A stretch of DNA of 64,000 nucleotides from Caulobacteraceae bacterium (GTDB taxonomy: Bacteria > Pseudomonadota > Alphaproteobacteria > Caulobacterales > Caulobacteraceae): positions 1 through 64,000 of the forward strand of contig PLRV01000045.1 in NCBI GenBank assembly GCA_003164925.1. The letters run 5' to 3'. Within the stretch, counting starts at the first letter, position 1. Each line of letters starts with the position of its first letter. Positions 9,502-17,913 of this stretch are shown here, piece after piece. The notes beneath the pieces are model-generated. The model was not told the origin of the DNA, did no database searches, and saw only the letters and a program-made list of their open reading frames with translations. The translations under genes were made by a program, and so were the position numbers.

Positions 9502-9783
9502 ATGTTGCAACAGCAACGCCTGAACAGTAGAGGCGAAAAGTACGTGATCGGTCCGACCGGCGCGCCGCTGACGGTCAATGATCTGCCGCCTGAGAATACT
9601 CAGCGCTGGGTCATTCGCCGAAAAGCGGAAGTGGTGGCGGCCGTTCGTGGTGGACTGCTGTCCTTGGATGAGGCGTGCGAACGCTATCGTCTTACCAACG
9701 AGGAATTCCTCGGTTGGCAAAAGTCGATCGATCGTCACGGCTTAGCCGGACTGCGGACGACCCGGATCCAACAGTATCGATAG
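9502..9783 (+). CDS. sciP: CtrA inhibitor SciP (DUF1153)
   Basis: SciP binds DNA-bound CtrA and prevents it from recruiting RNA polymerase, restricting CtrA-activated flagellar and cell-cycle promoters late in the cycle. The 93-residue protein has the highly conserved DUF1153 core: YVIGPTGAPLTVNDLPP, RWVIRRKAEVVAAVRGGLLS, then the helix-turn-helix-like EACERYRLTNEEFLGWQ and a GLAGLRTTRIQQYR tail. A GGGAAGGG Shine-Dalgarno lies about 7 bases before the ATG. Its place between flgE and fliF is the arrangement known in Caulobacter. A GANTC site (9435-9439) lies upstream and could couple expression to CcrM methylation; no perfect CtrA box was seen there. Confidence 0.93.
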   Translation: MLQQQRLNSRGEKYVIGPTGAPLTVNDLPPENTQRWVIRRKAEVVAAVRGGLLSLDEACERYRLTNEEFLGWQKSIDRHGLAGLRTTRIQQYR

Positions 9784-9859
9784 GCGCGCCATTTTTTGAG
9801 CGCTCCATATCTGTAAGCGCCCTTCCGTAAGCGGTCTGGGGCGCATGCCAAGACGGGGA

Positions 9860-9884
9860 CGGCCGCGCCTAAAAGGCGCGGCCG
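9860..9884 (+). terminator. Hairpin terminator after sciP
   Basis: A perfect 11-bp stem (CGGCCGCGCCT/AGGCGCGGCCG) with an AAA loop is followed by only TTT, so intrinsic termination may be weak. It separates sciP from the fliF operon promoter. Confidence 0.7.
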
Positions 9885-9917
9885 TTTGCATTCTCACGCC
9901 CAGTATACGGCGCGGGC

Positions 9918-9933
9918 TTAACACCCCGTTTAC
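9918..9933 (+). promoter_or_regulatory. CtrA-like box upstream of fliF
   Basis: TTAACACCCCGTTTAC matches the CtrA consensus TTAA-N7-TTAA with a single mismatch in the second half. It lies about 70-85 bases before the fliF start. In Caulobacter the fliF operon is a class II, CtrA-activated flagellar operon, which fits. Transcription factor occupancy is inferred, not shown. Confidence 0.65.
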
Positions 9934-10004
9934 CAAGCACCCGGAAAATACTGCCTAGCGGCGATCCGATTTGGGGGGTGCGTCGCCTCGGGGAAGGGCG
10001 CCGC

Positions 10005-11660
10005 GTGGAGTCGTTTATCAACGCGCTACAGCGTTTCGGTATTGGCAGGCTCGCCGCCATCGTCGGCGTAGCCGCGGGCGTGGCCGCCGCCCTGTTCGCC
10101 CTGGTGTTTAACGCCGGTTCCGAGCCCAAAGGACTGCTTTATTCCAACCTGGATCTGAAGGAGGCCGGCTCGATCACCCAGGCCCTGGATCAGGCGGGCA
10201 TCAAATACGACCTCAAGGGCGATGGCTCGACCATTATGGTGCCGCGCGACAAGGTGGCGTCCGCACGCATCCTGCTATCCGGAAAAGGCCTGCCCACCTC
10301 CGGCTCGGTTGGCTACGAAATCTTCGACCAAGCCTCGCCGCTGGGCCAAACCGACTTCATTCAGAATCTGAACCGCCAGCGCGCGCTTGAGGGCGAACTG
10401 GCCCGAACCATCCGCTCCTTGCAGGGTGTTTCCTCAGCACGGGTTCACCTGGTCCTACCCAAGCGGCAACTGTTCGATGACGAGGCCGAAAGCCCCTCGG
10501 CCTCGATCGTGATCGGCATCGCCGGGCGAGAACCTTCCGCCGACCAGGTGCGCGCCCTGCGCAACCTGGTGGCCGGCGCGGTGCCGGACCTGAAGCCGGA
10601 GAAGGTCACGGTTGTGGATGAGCGCGGAAAGCTGCTGGCGGGGGCCGACGACGCCGACAACGCCGACCAGGCGGCCGACCAAGCCCGTAACGACACCGAA
10701 GAACGCATCCGCAAGACCGTGAAGGACCTGGTGGAAGGCGTGGTGGGGCCGGGCCGGGCAAGGGTGCAAGTCACCGCGGATCTCGATCTGTCACGGGTGA
10801 CGACCCAGGAAGAAAAGTATGATCCCGATGGGCAGGTGGTGCGCTCGACCCAGACGGTCGACGAGAATTCCAAGCAGAACGACCCCAAGAACGCAGACGC
10901 CAGCGCCACGGCCAATCTCCCCGCCGCCGGCGCCACGGGCGGCTCGAGCGGCTCGGGCGACACCAACTCCAATTCCAGCGGCCACACCGAGGAGACCACC
11001 AACTACGAAATCTCCAAGACCACCCGCACCGAAGTGCAGGAGCCCGGTGAGGTGAAACGTCTGTCGGTGGCGGTGGCCGTGGATGGCGCGACCACCTACG
11101 ACCACAATGGCAAGCCGACCTATACCCCCCGCACAGGCGAGGAAATGCAGCGGATCGACCAACTGGTGCGCTCGGCCGTTGGGTTCAGCTCCACCCGCGG
11201 CGACCAGGTCTCCGTGGTGAACGTGCGCTTCGACCACGATGATGCGGGCCTGGGATCGGCCGCAGGATCGCCTCTACTCAACTTCGACAAGAACGATGTG
11301 ATGCGCGCCGCCGAACTGGTCGTTCTGCTGGTCATGGCCGGCCTGGTCGTGTTCTTCGTGGTCCGCCCCTTGCTCAGCACCGCGGCGGGCGGCGGCGCTC
11401 CTGCACCCTTCCGGCTGGCGGCGACCGGGCCGGGCCTGGGGGTTCCCGCCCTGGCTGGCGGCGGCGGCGGCATGGTCTCGCCGTCAGAAGGCGACTCCCT
11501 CGCCCTGGCCGGGCCGCAGGACACCGAATCGAGGATCGACATCGCCCGCATCGAGGGCCAGGTGAAGGCGTCGTCGGTCAAGCGCGTGTCGGAGTTCGTC
11601 GACAACCATCCCGAGGAATCCGTGTCCATCCTGCGCACCTGGCTGCACGAGGGCGTATGA
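10005..11660 (+). CDS. fliF: Flagellar MS-ring protein FliF
   Basis: Inner-membrane MS-ring on which the switch and export gate assemble. The first transmembrane helix is near the N-terminus (IGRLAAIVGVAAGVAAALFA). The YscJ/FliF ring domain follows (KGLPTSGSVGYEIFD; FIQNLNRQRALEGELARTI), then a Ser/Gly/Asn-rich linker. The second transmembrane helix is near residue 440 (ELVVLLVMAGLVVFFVVRPL), and the FliG-binding C-terminus ends VSILRTWLHEG. The GTG at 10005 is preferred over the GTG at 9978 because GGGGAAGGG lies 6 bases upstream. That gives 551 residues, near the Caulobacter length. It is first gene of fliF-fliG-fliH-fliN-flbD-flhA. Confidence 0.95.
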   Translation: MESFINALQRFGIGRLAAIVGVAAGVAAALFALVFNAGSEPKGLLYSNLDLKEAGSITQALDQAGIKYDLKGDGSTIMVPRDKVASARILLSGKGLPTSGSVGYEIFDQASPLGQTDFIQNLNRQRALEGELARTIRSLQGVSSARVHLVLPKRQLFDDEAESPSASIVIGIAGREPSADQVRALRNLVAGAVPDLKPEKVTVVDERGKLLAGADDADNADQAADQARNDTEERIRKTVKDLVEGVVGPGRARVQVTADLDLSRVTTQEEKYDPDGQVVRSTQTVDENSKQNDPKNADASATANLPAAGATGGSSGSGDTNSNSSGHTEETTNYEISKTTRTEVQEPGEVKRLSVAVAVDGATTYDHNGKPTYTPRTGEEMQRIDQLVRSAVGFSSTRGDQVSVVNVRFDHDDAGLGSAAGSPLLNFDKNDVMRAAELVVLLVMAGLVVFFVVRPLLSTAAGGGAPAPFRLAATGPGLGVPALAGGGGGMVSPSEGDSLALAGPQDTESRIDIARIEGQVKASSVKRVSEFVDNHPEESVSILRTWLHEGV

Positions 11661-11748
11661 CCGACCCTCGCTCCAGCCCAATCGACCAAATCGGGAGACC
11701 CAATCGGTCCCCTGAACCGCCCAAAGCGGCGGCTCGGAGCATCGCCCC

Positions 11749-12774
11749 GTGAGCCCACGCAAGAAAGGCATCGTCGACACAGGCCGTTTGAACGGTGCGG
11801 AGAAGGCCGCGATCGTATTGCTGTCCCTAGGCGAGGAGCATGTCGCCCTGTGGGAGCAAATGGACGACGAGGAGGTCAAGGAAATCTCCCAGGCCATGTC
11901 GTCCCTGGGCACGGTGTCCGCCCAGGTGGTGGAAGACCTCCTGTTTGAATTTGTGTCCGGACTGTCCACCGCCGGCGCGATCATGGGCTCCTTCGAACAA
12001 ACCCAACGCCTCCTGTCGGCTTTCATGCCGCCGGAAAAAGTCGAAACCCTGATGGAGGAAATTCGCGGTCCGGCCGGTCGCACCATGTGGGACAAGCTCG
12101 GCAACGTGAATGAGGCCGTGCTCGCGAACTATCTGAAGAACGAATACCCGCAAACCGTGGCGGTGGTCCTCTCCAAGATCAAGGGCGACCACGCCGCCCG
12201 CGTCCTGTCGGCCCTGCCCGAAGACTTCGCGCTGGAATGCGTGCAGCGCATGCTGCGCATGGAGCCGGTGCAGCGCGAAATCCTCGACAAGATCGAGCAG
12301 ACCCTGCGCACTGAATTCATGTCGAACCTGGCGCGCACCTCCAAGCGCGACAGCCACGAGATGATGGCCGACATCTTCAACAGCTTCGACCGGCAGACAG
12401 AGAGCCGCTTCATCGCCGCCCTGGAGGAGCGCAACCGTGAATCCGCCGAACGCATCCGGGCCTTGATGTTCGTGTTCGAAGACCTCGGAAAACTGGATCC
12501 GGGCGGGGTGCAGACCCTTCTGCGCACGGTGGAAAAGGACAAGCTGGCCCTGGCCCTGAAGGGCGCCTCCGACGCCCTGCGCGAGATGTTCTTCTCCAAC
12601 ATGAGCGAGCGGGCGGCCAAGATCATGCGCGACGACATGGAATCCATGGGCCCCGTGCGTCTGCGCGACGTGGACCAGGCCCAGATGTCGATGGTGCAAG
12701 TGGCCAAGGATCTGGCGGCCAAGGGCGAGATCATGCTCGCCGGCCAGGGCGGCGACGACGAGTTGGTCTACTGA
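11749..12774 (+). CDS. fliG: Flagellar motor switch protein FliG
   Basis: Rotor protein that contacts FliF, FliM and the MotA stator. The 341-residue protein has the FliG N domain ([17 protein letters not shown]) and the middle EHPQ-like segment ([20 protein letters not shown]). The C-terminal torque helix carries charged residues ([18 protein letters not shown]). The start is GTG. The stop overlaps the next ATG by one base (TGATG), indicating translational coupling to fliH. Confidence 0.96.
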   Translation: MSPRKKGIVDTGRLNGAEKAAIVLLSLGEEHVALWEQMDDEEVKEISQAMSSLGTVSAQVVEDLLFEFVSGLSTAGAIMGSFEQTQRLLSAFMPPEKVETLMEEIRGPAGRTMWDKLGNVNEAVLANYLKNEYPQTVAVVLSKIKGDHAARVLSALPEDFALECVQRMLRMEPVQREILDKIEQTLRTEFMSNLARTSKRDSHEMMADIFNSFDRQTESRFIAALEERNRESAERIRALMFVFEDLGKLDPGGVQTLLRTVEKDKLALALKGASDALREMFFSNMSERAAKIMRDDMESMGPVRLRDVDQAQMSMVQVAKDLAAKGEIMLAGQGGDDELVY

Positions 12775-13454
12775 TGAACGAGCCCCCGCCCATCGCTCCC
12801 CGCAAGTTCGTCTTCGACACGGTGTTCGAAGGCGACAACGTCATCTACACGGCGCCGCGGCCCAAGCGCAGCTACACCCCTGATGAAGTCGAGCAGATCC
12901 GCGCCGGCGCCTTCGTCGAGGGACAGCGGTCCGCCATGGTCAAGGCCGAAGAGACCCAGGCAGAGGCGCTGCGCCGCGTCGCCCACGAGGCCAACGGCGC
13001 CCTGTCCATGCTTGCCGCCGTGGCGCACGAGCACCGTAGCGGCGCCACGCGCCTGGCCCTGGCCGCCGCCGGCAAGATCGCCGACGCCGCCCTTCAGGCC
13101 TTTCCCCAGGCGCCCTTGGACGCCGCGATGCAGGCTCTTGCGCGCGAGGTCGAGGCCGTACCCCGCTTGGTCGTCCAGGTCTCGCCCCAGGCTTTGGAGC
13201 GGGTCCAAGCCGCCCTATCCGACACCGCGGCCCGCGCGGGCTATCCCGGCCAGATCATGGCGCGGGCCGACGGCGCCCTGCAGGGCGCGGCCTTCGTGCT
13301 GAGCTGGGGCGACGGCTCGGCCGCGTTCGATCCGATCCAGGCCGCCGCTCGCGTGGCCCAGGCGCTGGAAACCGCCCTGGCCGCCGAGGGTCTGCACGCC
13401 GAACCCCTGCTTCCCCTTTCACCCGACGCGCCCATGAGGCCTGACCATGGCTGA
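12774..13454 (+). CDS. fliH: FliH-type export regulator (FlbE)
   Basis: Probable FliH, called FlbE in Caulobacter: the regulator of the FliI export ATPase and its link to the switch. The 226-residue protein is Ala/Glu/Gln-rich with a predicted long helical middle ([26 protein letters not shown]). It ends in a compact domain resembling the FliH/V-ATPase subunit E fold. Sequence identity across FliH proteins is low, so the call rests mostly on position between fliG and fliN. It overlaps both neighbours, by 1 base with fliG and 8 bases with fliN. Confidence 0.8.
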   Translation: MNEPPPIAPRKFVFDTVFEGDNVIYTAPRPKRSYTPDEVEQIRAGAFVEGQRSAMVKAEETQAEALRRVAHEANGALSMLAAVAHEHRSGATRLALAAAGKIADAALQAFPQAPLDAAMQALAREVEAVPRLVVQVSPQALERVQAALSDTAARAGYPGQIMARADGALQGAAFVLSWGDGSAAFDPIQAAARVAQALETALAAEGLHAEPLLPLSPDAPMRPDHG

Positions 13455-13782
13455 CGAATCCATGCCGCTCGAAGATCTAGGCTCTGGCCAACTGGCCAAT
13501 GAGCTGCACGTCGAGGCCGAGGACAAGATCGCCTCGGACCTGACCACGGTATTCGACGTCCCGGTCAACATCTCGGCGGTGCTGGGGCGGACCCATCTGT
13601 CGGTGGCGCAACTGCTGCGCCTGACCAGCGGTTCGGTCCTGGAGCTGGACCGAAAAGTCGGCGAGGCCATCGACATCTACGTCAACAATCGCCTGGTGGC
13701 GCGCGGCGAAGTGGTCATCGTCGATGACCGCCTGGGCGTGACCATGACGGAAATCATCAAGGACGGCGATACCAACGCCTGA
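13447..13782 (+). CDS. fliN: Flagellar motor switch protein FliN
   Basis: C-ring component. The 111-residue protein carries the SpoA/FliN domain ([20 protein letters not shown], about 36-55; [20 protein letters not shown], about 60-79; [18 protein letters not shown], about 81-98), with the short acidic N-terminus usual in alphaproteobacteria. It overlaps fliH by 8 bases and lies 29 bases before flbD. Confidence 0.96.
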   Translation: MADESMPLEDLGSGQLANELHVEAEDKIASDLTTVFDVPVNISAVLGRTHLSVAQLLRLTSGSVLELDRKVGEAIDIYVNNRLVARGEVVIVDDRLGVTMTEIIKDGDTNA

Positions 13783-13811
13783 GGCGGCGGTTCGCTTAAA
13801 GGAGAAGTCCC

Positions 13812-15215
13812 ATGCGGCTCCTGATCGTTGGAAGGCTGAACGGCCAGATCACCACGGCGGTGAAGATGGCCATGTCCACGGGCGCCAAGGTGGCTCATGT
13901 GGAGACCTGCTCGGCCGCCACGCACGCCCTGCGCGCCGGTCAGGGCGCGGATCTGTTGATGGTCGACTACGACCTGGATATCGCCGGGCTGATCGAGGCC
14001 AACGAGGCCGAGCGCATCCGGGTGCCGGTGGTCGCCTGCGGGGTCGGCGCCGATCCGGACAAGGCGGCGGCGGCCATCCGGGCGGGGGCTAAGGAGTTTA
14101 TCCCCCTTCCCCCGGACGCCGATCTTATCGCGGCGGTGCTGGCGGCGGTGTCCAATGACGAGCGGCCGCTGATCTGCCAGGACGGGGCCATGAAGCAGGT
14201 GCTGGCCCTGGCCGACCAGGTGGCGGGCTCGGAGGCGTCGATCCTGATCACCGGCGAAAGCGGCGTGGGCAAGGAGGTGATGGCCCGCTACCTGCACAAG
14301 AAATCCCGGCGGGCTGACAAGCCCTTCATCAGCGTCAACTGCGCCGCCATCCCCGATAACCTCCTGGAAAGCGAGCTGTTCGGCCATGAGAAGGGCGCCT
14401 TCACCGGCGCCCTGGCGAGGCGTATCGGCAAGTTCGAGGAAGCCACCGGCGGCACCCTGTTGCTGGATGAAATTTCCGAGATGGACACTCGGCTGCAAGC
14501 CAAGCTGCTGCGGGCCATTCAAGAGCGCGAGATCGACCGGGTCGGCGGGTCCAGGCCCGTGCGGGTGGACATCCGCATCCTAGCCACCTCCAACCGCGAC
14601 CTGGCCCAGGCGGTCAAGGCCGGGACCTTCCGCGAAGACTTGTTCTACCGCCTGAACGTGGTGAACCTGCGCCTGCCGCCCCTGCGCGAACGGCCCGGCG
14701 ACATCCTGGCCCTGGCGGAGCACTTCTCCCGCAAATACGCCGCCGCCAATGGCCTGGGCGAAAAGCCGCTGTCGGCGGAGGCGCGCCATCGGCTGGTCGC
14801 TTGCCGCTGGCAGGGCAATGTGCGCGAGTTGGAGAACGCCATGCACCGAGCCGTGCTGCTATCGGTGGGTCCGGAGATCGACGAGGCCGCCATCCGCCTG
14901 CCCGACGGTCAGCCCCTGGCCCAGGCGCATGGCGCGGACCCTGCTCAGGGCCTGGCCGCCCAGGCCGCCAGCCGCGCCGTCCAGGCCATCGGCGCGCAGG
15001 CGATCGGCGGCGGCGTATCGGCTTTCGTGGGCCAAACCGTGGCCGAGGTGGAACAGAGCCTGATCCTGGGCACCCTCACCCACTGCCTGGGCAACCGCAC
15101 CCATGCGGCCAACATCCTGGGCATTTCCATCCGCACGCTGCGCAACAAGCTCAAGGAATATTCCGAAGCCGGCGTCGCCGTGCCCGCCCCGCAGGGCGGC
15201 CTGAATGCGGCGTAG
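13812..15215 (+). CDS. flbD: Sigma-54 activator FlbD
   Basis: Activates sigma-54 hook and flagellin promoters and represses fliF in Caulobacter. The 467-residue protein has three parts. Residues 1-115 are a receiver-like domain. Residues about 125-360 are the AAA+ domain, with Walker A GESGVGKE (148-155), GAFTGA (195-200, the sigma-54 contact loop) and LLLDEISEM. The C-terminus is a Fis-type helix-turn-helix (ANILGISIRTLRNKLKEY). The receiver keeps an aspartate (D52) but lacks the acidic pair after beta-1 and the conserved Lys, so phosphorylation is unlikely. This agrees with known FlbD control by FliX. A strong AAAGGAG Shine-Dalgarno precedes the ATG. Confidence 0.95.
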   Translation: MRLLIVGRLNGQITTAVKMAMSTGAKVAHVETCSAATHALRAGQGADLLMVDYDLDIAGLIEANEAERIRVPVVACGVGADPDKAAAAIRAGAKEFIPLPPDADLIAAVLAAVSNDERPLICQDGAMKQVLALADQVAGSEASILITGESGVGKEVMARYLHKKSRRADKPFISVNCAAIPDNLLESELFGHEKGAFTGALARRIGKFEEATGGTLLLDEISEMDTRLQAKLLRAIQEREIDRVGGSRPVRVDIRILATSNRDLAQAVKAGTFREDLFYRLNVVNLRLPPLRERPGDILALAEHFSRKYAAANGLGEKPLSAEARHRLVACRWQGNVRELENAMHRAVLLSVGPEIDEAAIRLPDGQPLAQAHGADPAQGLAAQAASRAVQAIGAQAIGGGVSAFVGQTVAEVEQSLILGTLTHCLGNRTHAANILGISIRTLRNKLKEYSEAGVAVPAPQGGLNAA

Positions 15216-15271
15216 CTTCACGCCTGAGGCCGAATCCGATTTCTTCTCCGCCCTGCGGGGAAGGATGATCG

Positions 15272-17368
15272 ATGGCTGATATCAGTCTGCAGAGCATGAT
15301 GGCCCAGAGGCCCACCGGCAAGGAGATGTGGTCCTGGCTGGCGCGTGGCGAGGTGGCCATGGCGCTGGGCGTCGTCGGCATCATCGTCCTGCTGATTATA
15401 CCGGCGCCGCCGATCCTGCTCGACCTGCTGCTGGCGATGTCGATCACCAGCGCCGTGCTGATCCTGATGACCTCGCTGCTCATCAAGAAGCCGCTGGAGT
15501 TCACCGCCTTTCCCACAGTGCTGTTGGTCACCACTCTTTTCCGGCTGGGGCTGAACCTGGCCTCCACGCGCCTGATCCTCGGCCACGGGCACGAGGGCAC
15601 CGAGGCGGCCGGCCACATCATCCAGGCCTTCGGCCGGCTGATGACAGGCGGGGATTTCGTGATCGGGGTGATCGTCTTCGCCATCCTGATCATCGTCAAC
15701 TTCGTGGTGATCACCAAGGGCTCGGGCCGCATCGCCGAGGTGGCGGCGCGTTTCACCCTGGACTCGATGCCCGGCAAACAGATGGCCATCGACGCGGACC
15801 TGGGCGCGGGCCTGATCGACGAGACCGAGGCCAAGCGGCGACGTAAGGAGCTGGAGCAGGAATCGACCTTCTTTGGGGCCATGGACGGCGCGTCCAAGTT
15901 CGTGCGCGGCGACGCGGTCGCCACCTTGATCATCACCGCCATCAACATCGCCGGCGGCATGATCATCGGCATGGTGCAGCACCACCTGTCGTTTGCCGTA
16001 GCGGCGTCCAGCTACACCATCATGACCATCGGCGACGGCCTGGTCAGCCAGGTGCCCTCGCTGGTCATTTCCATCGCGTCCGGCTTCTTGGTGTCCAAGT
16101 CCGGGATCGAGGGCTCGGCCGACAAGGCCCTGGTGGCGCAGCTGGCCATGAACCCCGTCGCGCTCGGGATGGTGTCGGCCTGCGCCGGGGTGATCGCCTT
16201 TGTGCCGGGCATGCCGATCCTGCCCTTCGTGGGCATCGCCCTGGGCGCCGGCGCCCTGGCCTGGCGCCGCGGAAAGGACGCGGCCAAGCCTGCGCCGGTG
16301 GAGAAGCTCGCCCCCGCCAACGCCGGCGCCGAGGATGAGCCCATCGCCACGGCGCTGGCCATCGACGATGTCAAGGTCGAGCTGGGCTACGGCCTTCTAG
16401 GCCTGATCAACGACCTGGAGGGTCGCCGCCTCACCGACCAGATCCGCGCCCTGCGCCGCACCCTGGCGTCCGAGTTCGGCTTCGTCATCCCGCCGGTGCG
16501 CATCCTGGACAACATGCGTCTGCCCAATCAGGGCTACGCCCTGCGCATCAAGGAGATGGACGCGGGCTCGGGCGAGGTGCGCCTGGGTCATCTGCTGGCC
16601 ATGGATCCTCGCGGCGCCCAGGTGGAACTACCCGGCCAACACGTGCGCGAGCCGGCTTTCGGTCTGCCGGCCACCTGGATCGACGAAGCCCTGCGCGAGG
16701 AGGCCACCTTCCGCGGCTACACCATCGTCGACCCGGCCACGGTGCTGACCACCCACCTGACCGAGGTGCTCAAGGACTCCATGCCTGACTTGTTGTCCTA
16801 CGCCGAGGTGCAGAAGCTGCTCAAGGAACTGCCGGCCGACCAGAAGAAGCTGGTGGACGACATGATCCCCGCTGTGATCTCGGGGGCCACCCTGCAACGG
16901 GTGCTGTCGGCCCTGCTGCGCGAGCGGGTGTCGATCCGCGACCTTCCGGCCATCATCGAGGGCATCGGCGAAGTCGCCCCACACACCTCCAGCATCACCC
17001 AGATCGTCGAACATGTGCGCGGTCGCCTCGCCCGCCAGCTCTGCTGGACCAACCGAGGCGACGACGGCGCCCTGGCCATCGTCACCCTGTCCCCCGAATG
17101 GGAGCATGCCTTTGCCGACGCCCTGGTGGGCCAAGGCGACGACAAACAGCTCGCGCTGGCGCCCTCGCGCCTGCAGGACTTCATTCGCGGCGTGCGGGAG
17201 GCCTTCGAGCGCGCCGGCGCCAGCGGCGACAGCCCCGTGCTGCTCACCGGTCCCTCGATCCGCCCCTACGTCCGCTCGATCATCGAGCGCTTCCGCGGCC
17301 AGACCGTGGTGCTCAGCCAAAACGAGATTCACCCCAAGGCCAAGCTGAAGACGGTCGGCGTGATTTAG
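15272..17368 (+). CDS. flhA: Flagellar export gate protein FlhA
   Basis: Inner-membrane export gate subunit. The 698-residue protein has about eight transmembrane helices in residues 30-330 with the FHIPEP-family cytoplasmic loop (RIAEVAARFTLDSMPGKQMA). The long cytoplasmic domain runs from about 370 to the end (VRGRLARQLCWTN; VLSQNEIHPKAKLKT). It is last in the fliF operon, 56 bases after flbD. Its final 113 bases (17256-17368) are almost perfectly duplicated at 20189-20301. Confidence 0.96.
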   Translation: MADISLQSMMAQRPTGKEMWSWLARGEVAMALGVVGIIVLLIIPAPPILLDLLLAMSITSAVLILMTSLLIKKPLEFTAFPTVLLVTTLFRLGLNLASTRLILGHGHEGTEAAGHIIQAFGRLMTGGDFVIGVIVFAILIIVNFVVITKGSGRIAEVAARFTLDSMPGKQMAIDADLGAGLIDETEAKRRRKELEQESTFFGAMDGASKFVRGDAVATLIITAINIAGGMIIGMVQHHLSFAVAASSYTIMTIGDGLVSQVPSLVISIASGFLVSKSGIEGSADKALVAQLAMNPVALGMVSACAGVIAFVPGMPILPFVGIALGAGALAWRRGKDAAKPAPVEKLAPANAGAEDEPIATALAIDDVKVELGYGLLGLINDLEGRRLTDQIRALRRTLASEFGFVIPPVRILDNMRLPNQGYALRIKEMDAGSGEVRLGHLLAMDPRGAQVELPGQHVREPAFGLPATWIDEALREEATFRGYTIVDPATVLTTHLTEVLKDSMPDLLSYAEVQKLLKELPADQKKLVDDMIPAVISGATLQRVLSALLRERVSIRDLPAIIEGIGEVAPHTSSITQIVEHVRGRLARQLCWTNRGDDGALAIVTLSPEWEHAFADALVGQGDDKQLALAPSRLQDFIRGVREAFERAGASGDSPVLLTGPSIRPYVRSIIERFRGQTVVLSQNEIHPKAKLKTVGVI

Positions 17369-17514
17369 GCGGCGCGTGGTTCCAGAGCGGGCGCTTCGAA
17401 TGTCCCAGAAGGAGTGGGGGGAGCAGAAGTTGACGCTCGCCCGGAACGGCGGTTGGCGACTAACCGTCGTTTAGCCGCCCGAATGATCAGCCCTATCCAT
17501 CCTGACCCTTTGTC

Positions 17515-17889
17515 CTATTCCGAATGCATCACGTGGCCGTTCTGCGCAGTCACAGAGATCAGCGCTCCGCCGCGCCCGCCGTCGCGCAGGGGGTGAATTG
17601 TGAGCGTGACGTGCTGGCCGGGCATAAGACTTGTGGGCGTCCAGCCGCGCCGCGCGAGCACCGTCGGCGGGGCGGTCTCGATGCTCCAGGCGTTGATCGT
17701 CAGGTCGGGGTCCTGGACCGCGACGAGTACCCAGCCATGCGGTTGGGTCCAGCGGAATTCCTCGATCGTACCCGTCAGGGTGACGACCTTGTCCTGCGCC
17801 ACCTTGCTGAGCGCGTGGTGGGCGTAGGCGGGGGCCGTAGACAGGCCCAGGGCAAGGATGAAGGCGCTCGCCGCCGTGTGGGGTTTCAT
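17515..17889 (-). CDS. DUF6152-type periplasmic protein
   Basis: A 124-residue exported protein of unknown function with a clear signal peptide (AASAFILALGLSTAPAYA, then HHALSKV). The mature part is a small beta-rich domain with the family pattern VTLTGTIEEFRWTQPHGWV and LMPGQHVTLTIHPLRDG. Two adjacent His at the mature N-terminus and a PH-W motif could bind a metal, but that is inference. It lies 24 bases downstream of the TonB receptor gene on the same strand, so the pair is probably co-transcribed. Together they make up a cassette inserted beside flhA. Confidence 0.75.
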   Translation of the reverse strand: MKPHTAASAFILALGLSTAPAYAHHALSKVAQDKVVTLTGTIEEFRWTQPHGWVLVAVQDPDLTINAWSIETAPPTVLARRGWTPTSLMPGQHVTLTIHPLRDGGRGGALISVTAQNGHVMHSE

Positions 17890-17913
17890 GACATGATCCT
17901 CCAGATCAGCGCA

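Noticed and set aside
17256..17368. The flhA repeat as an ordinary tandem duplication
   Set aside because: The copies are separated by 2.8 kb of unrelated genes and their 3' flanks are far more diverged than the coding part, so a simple slippage duplication does not fit.
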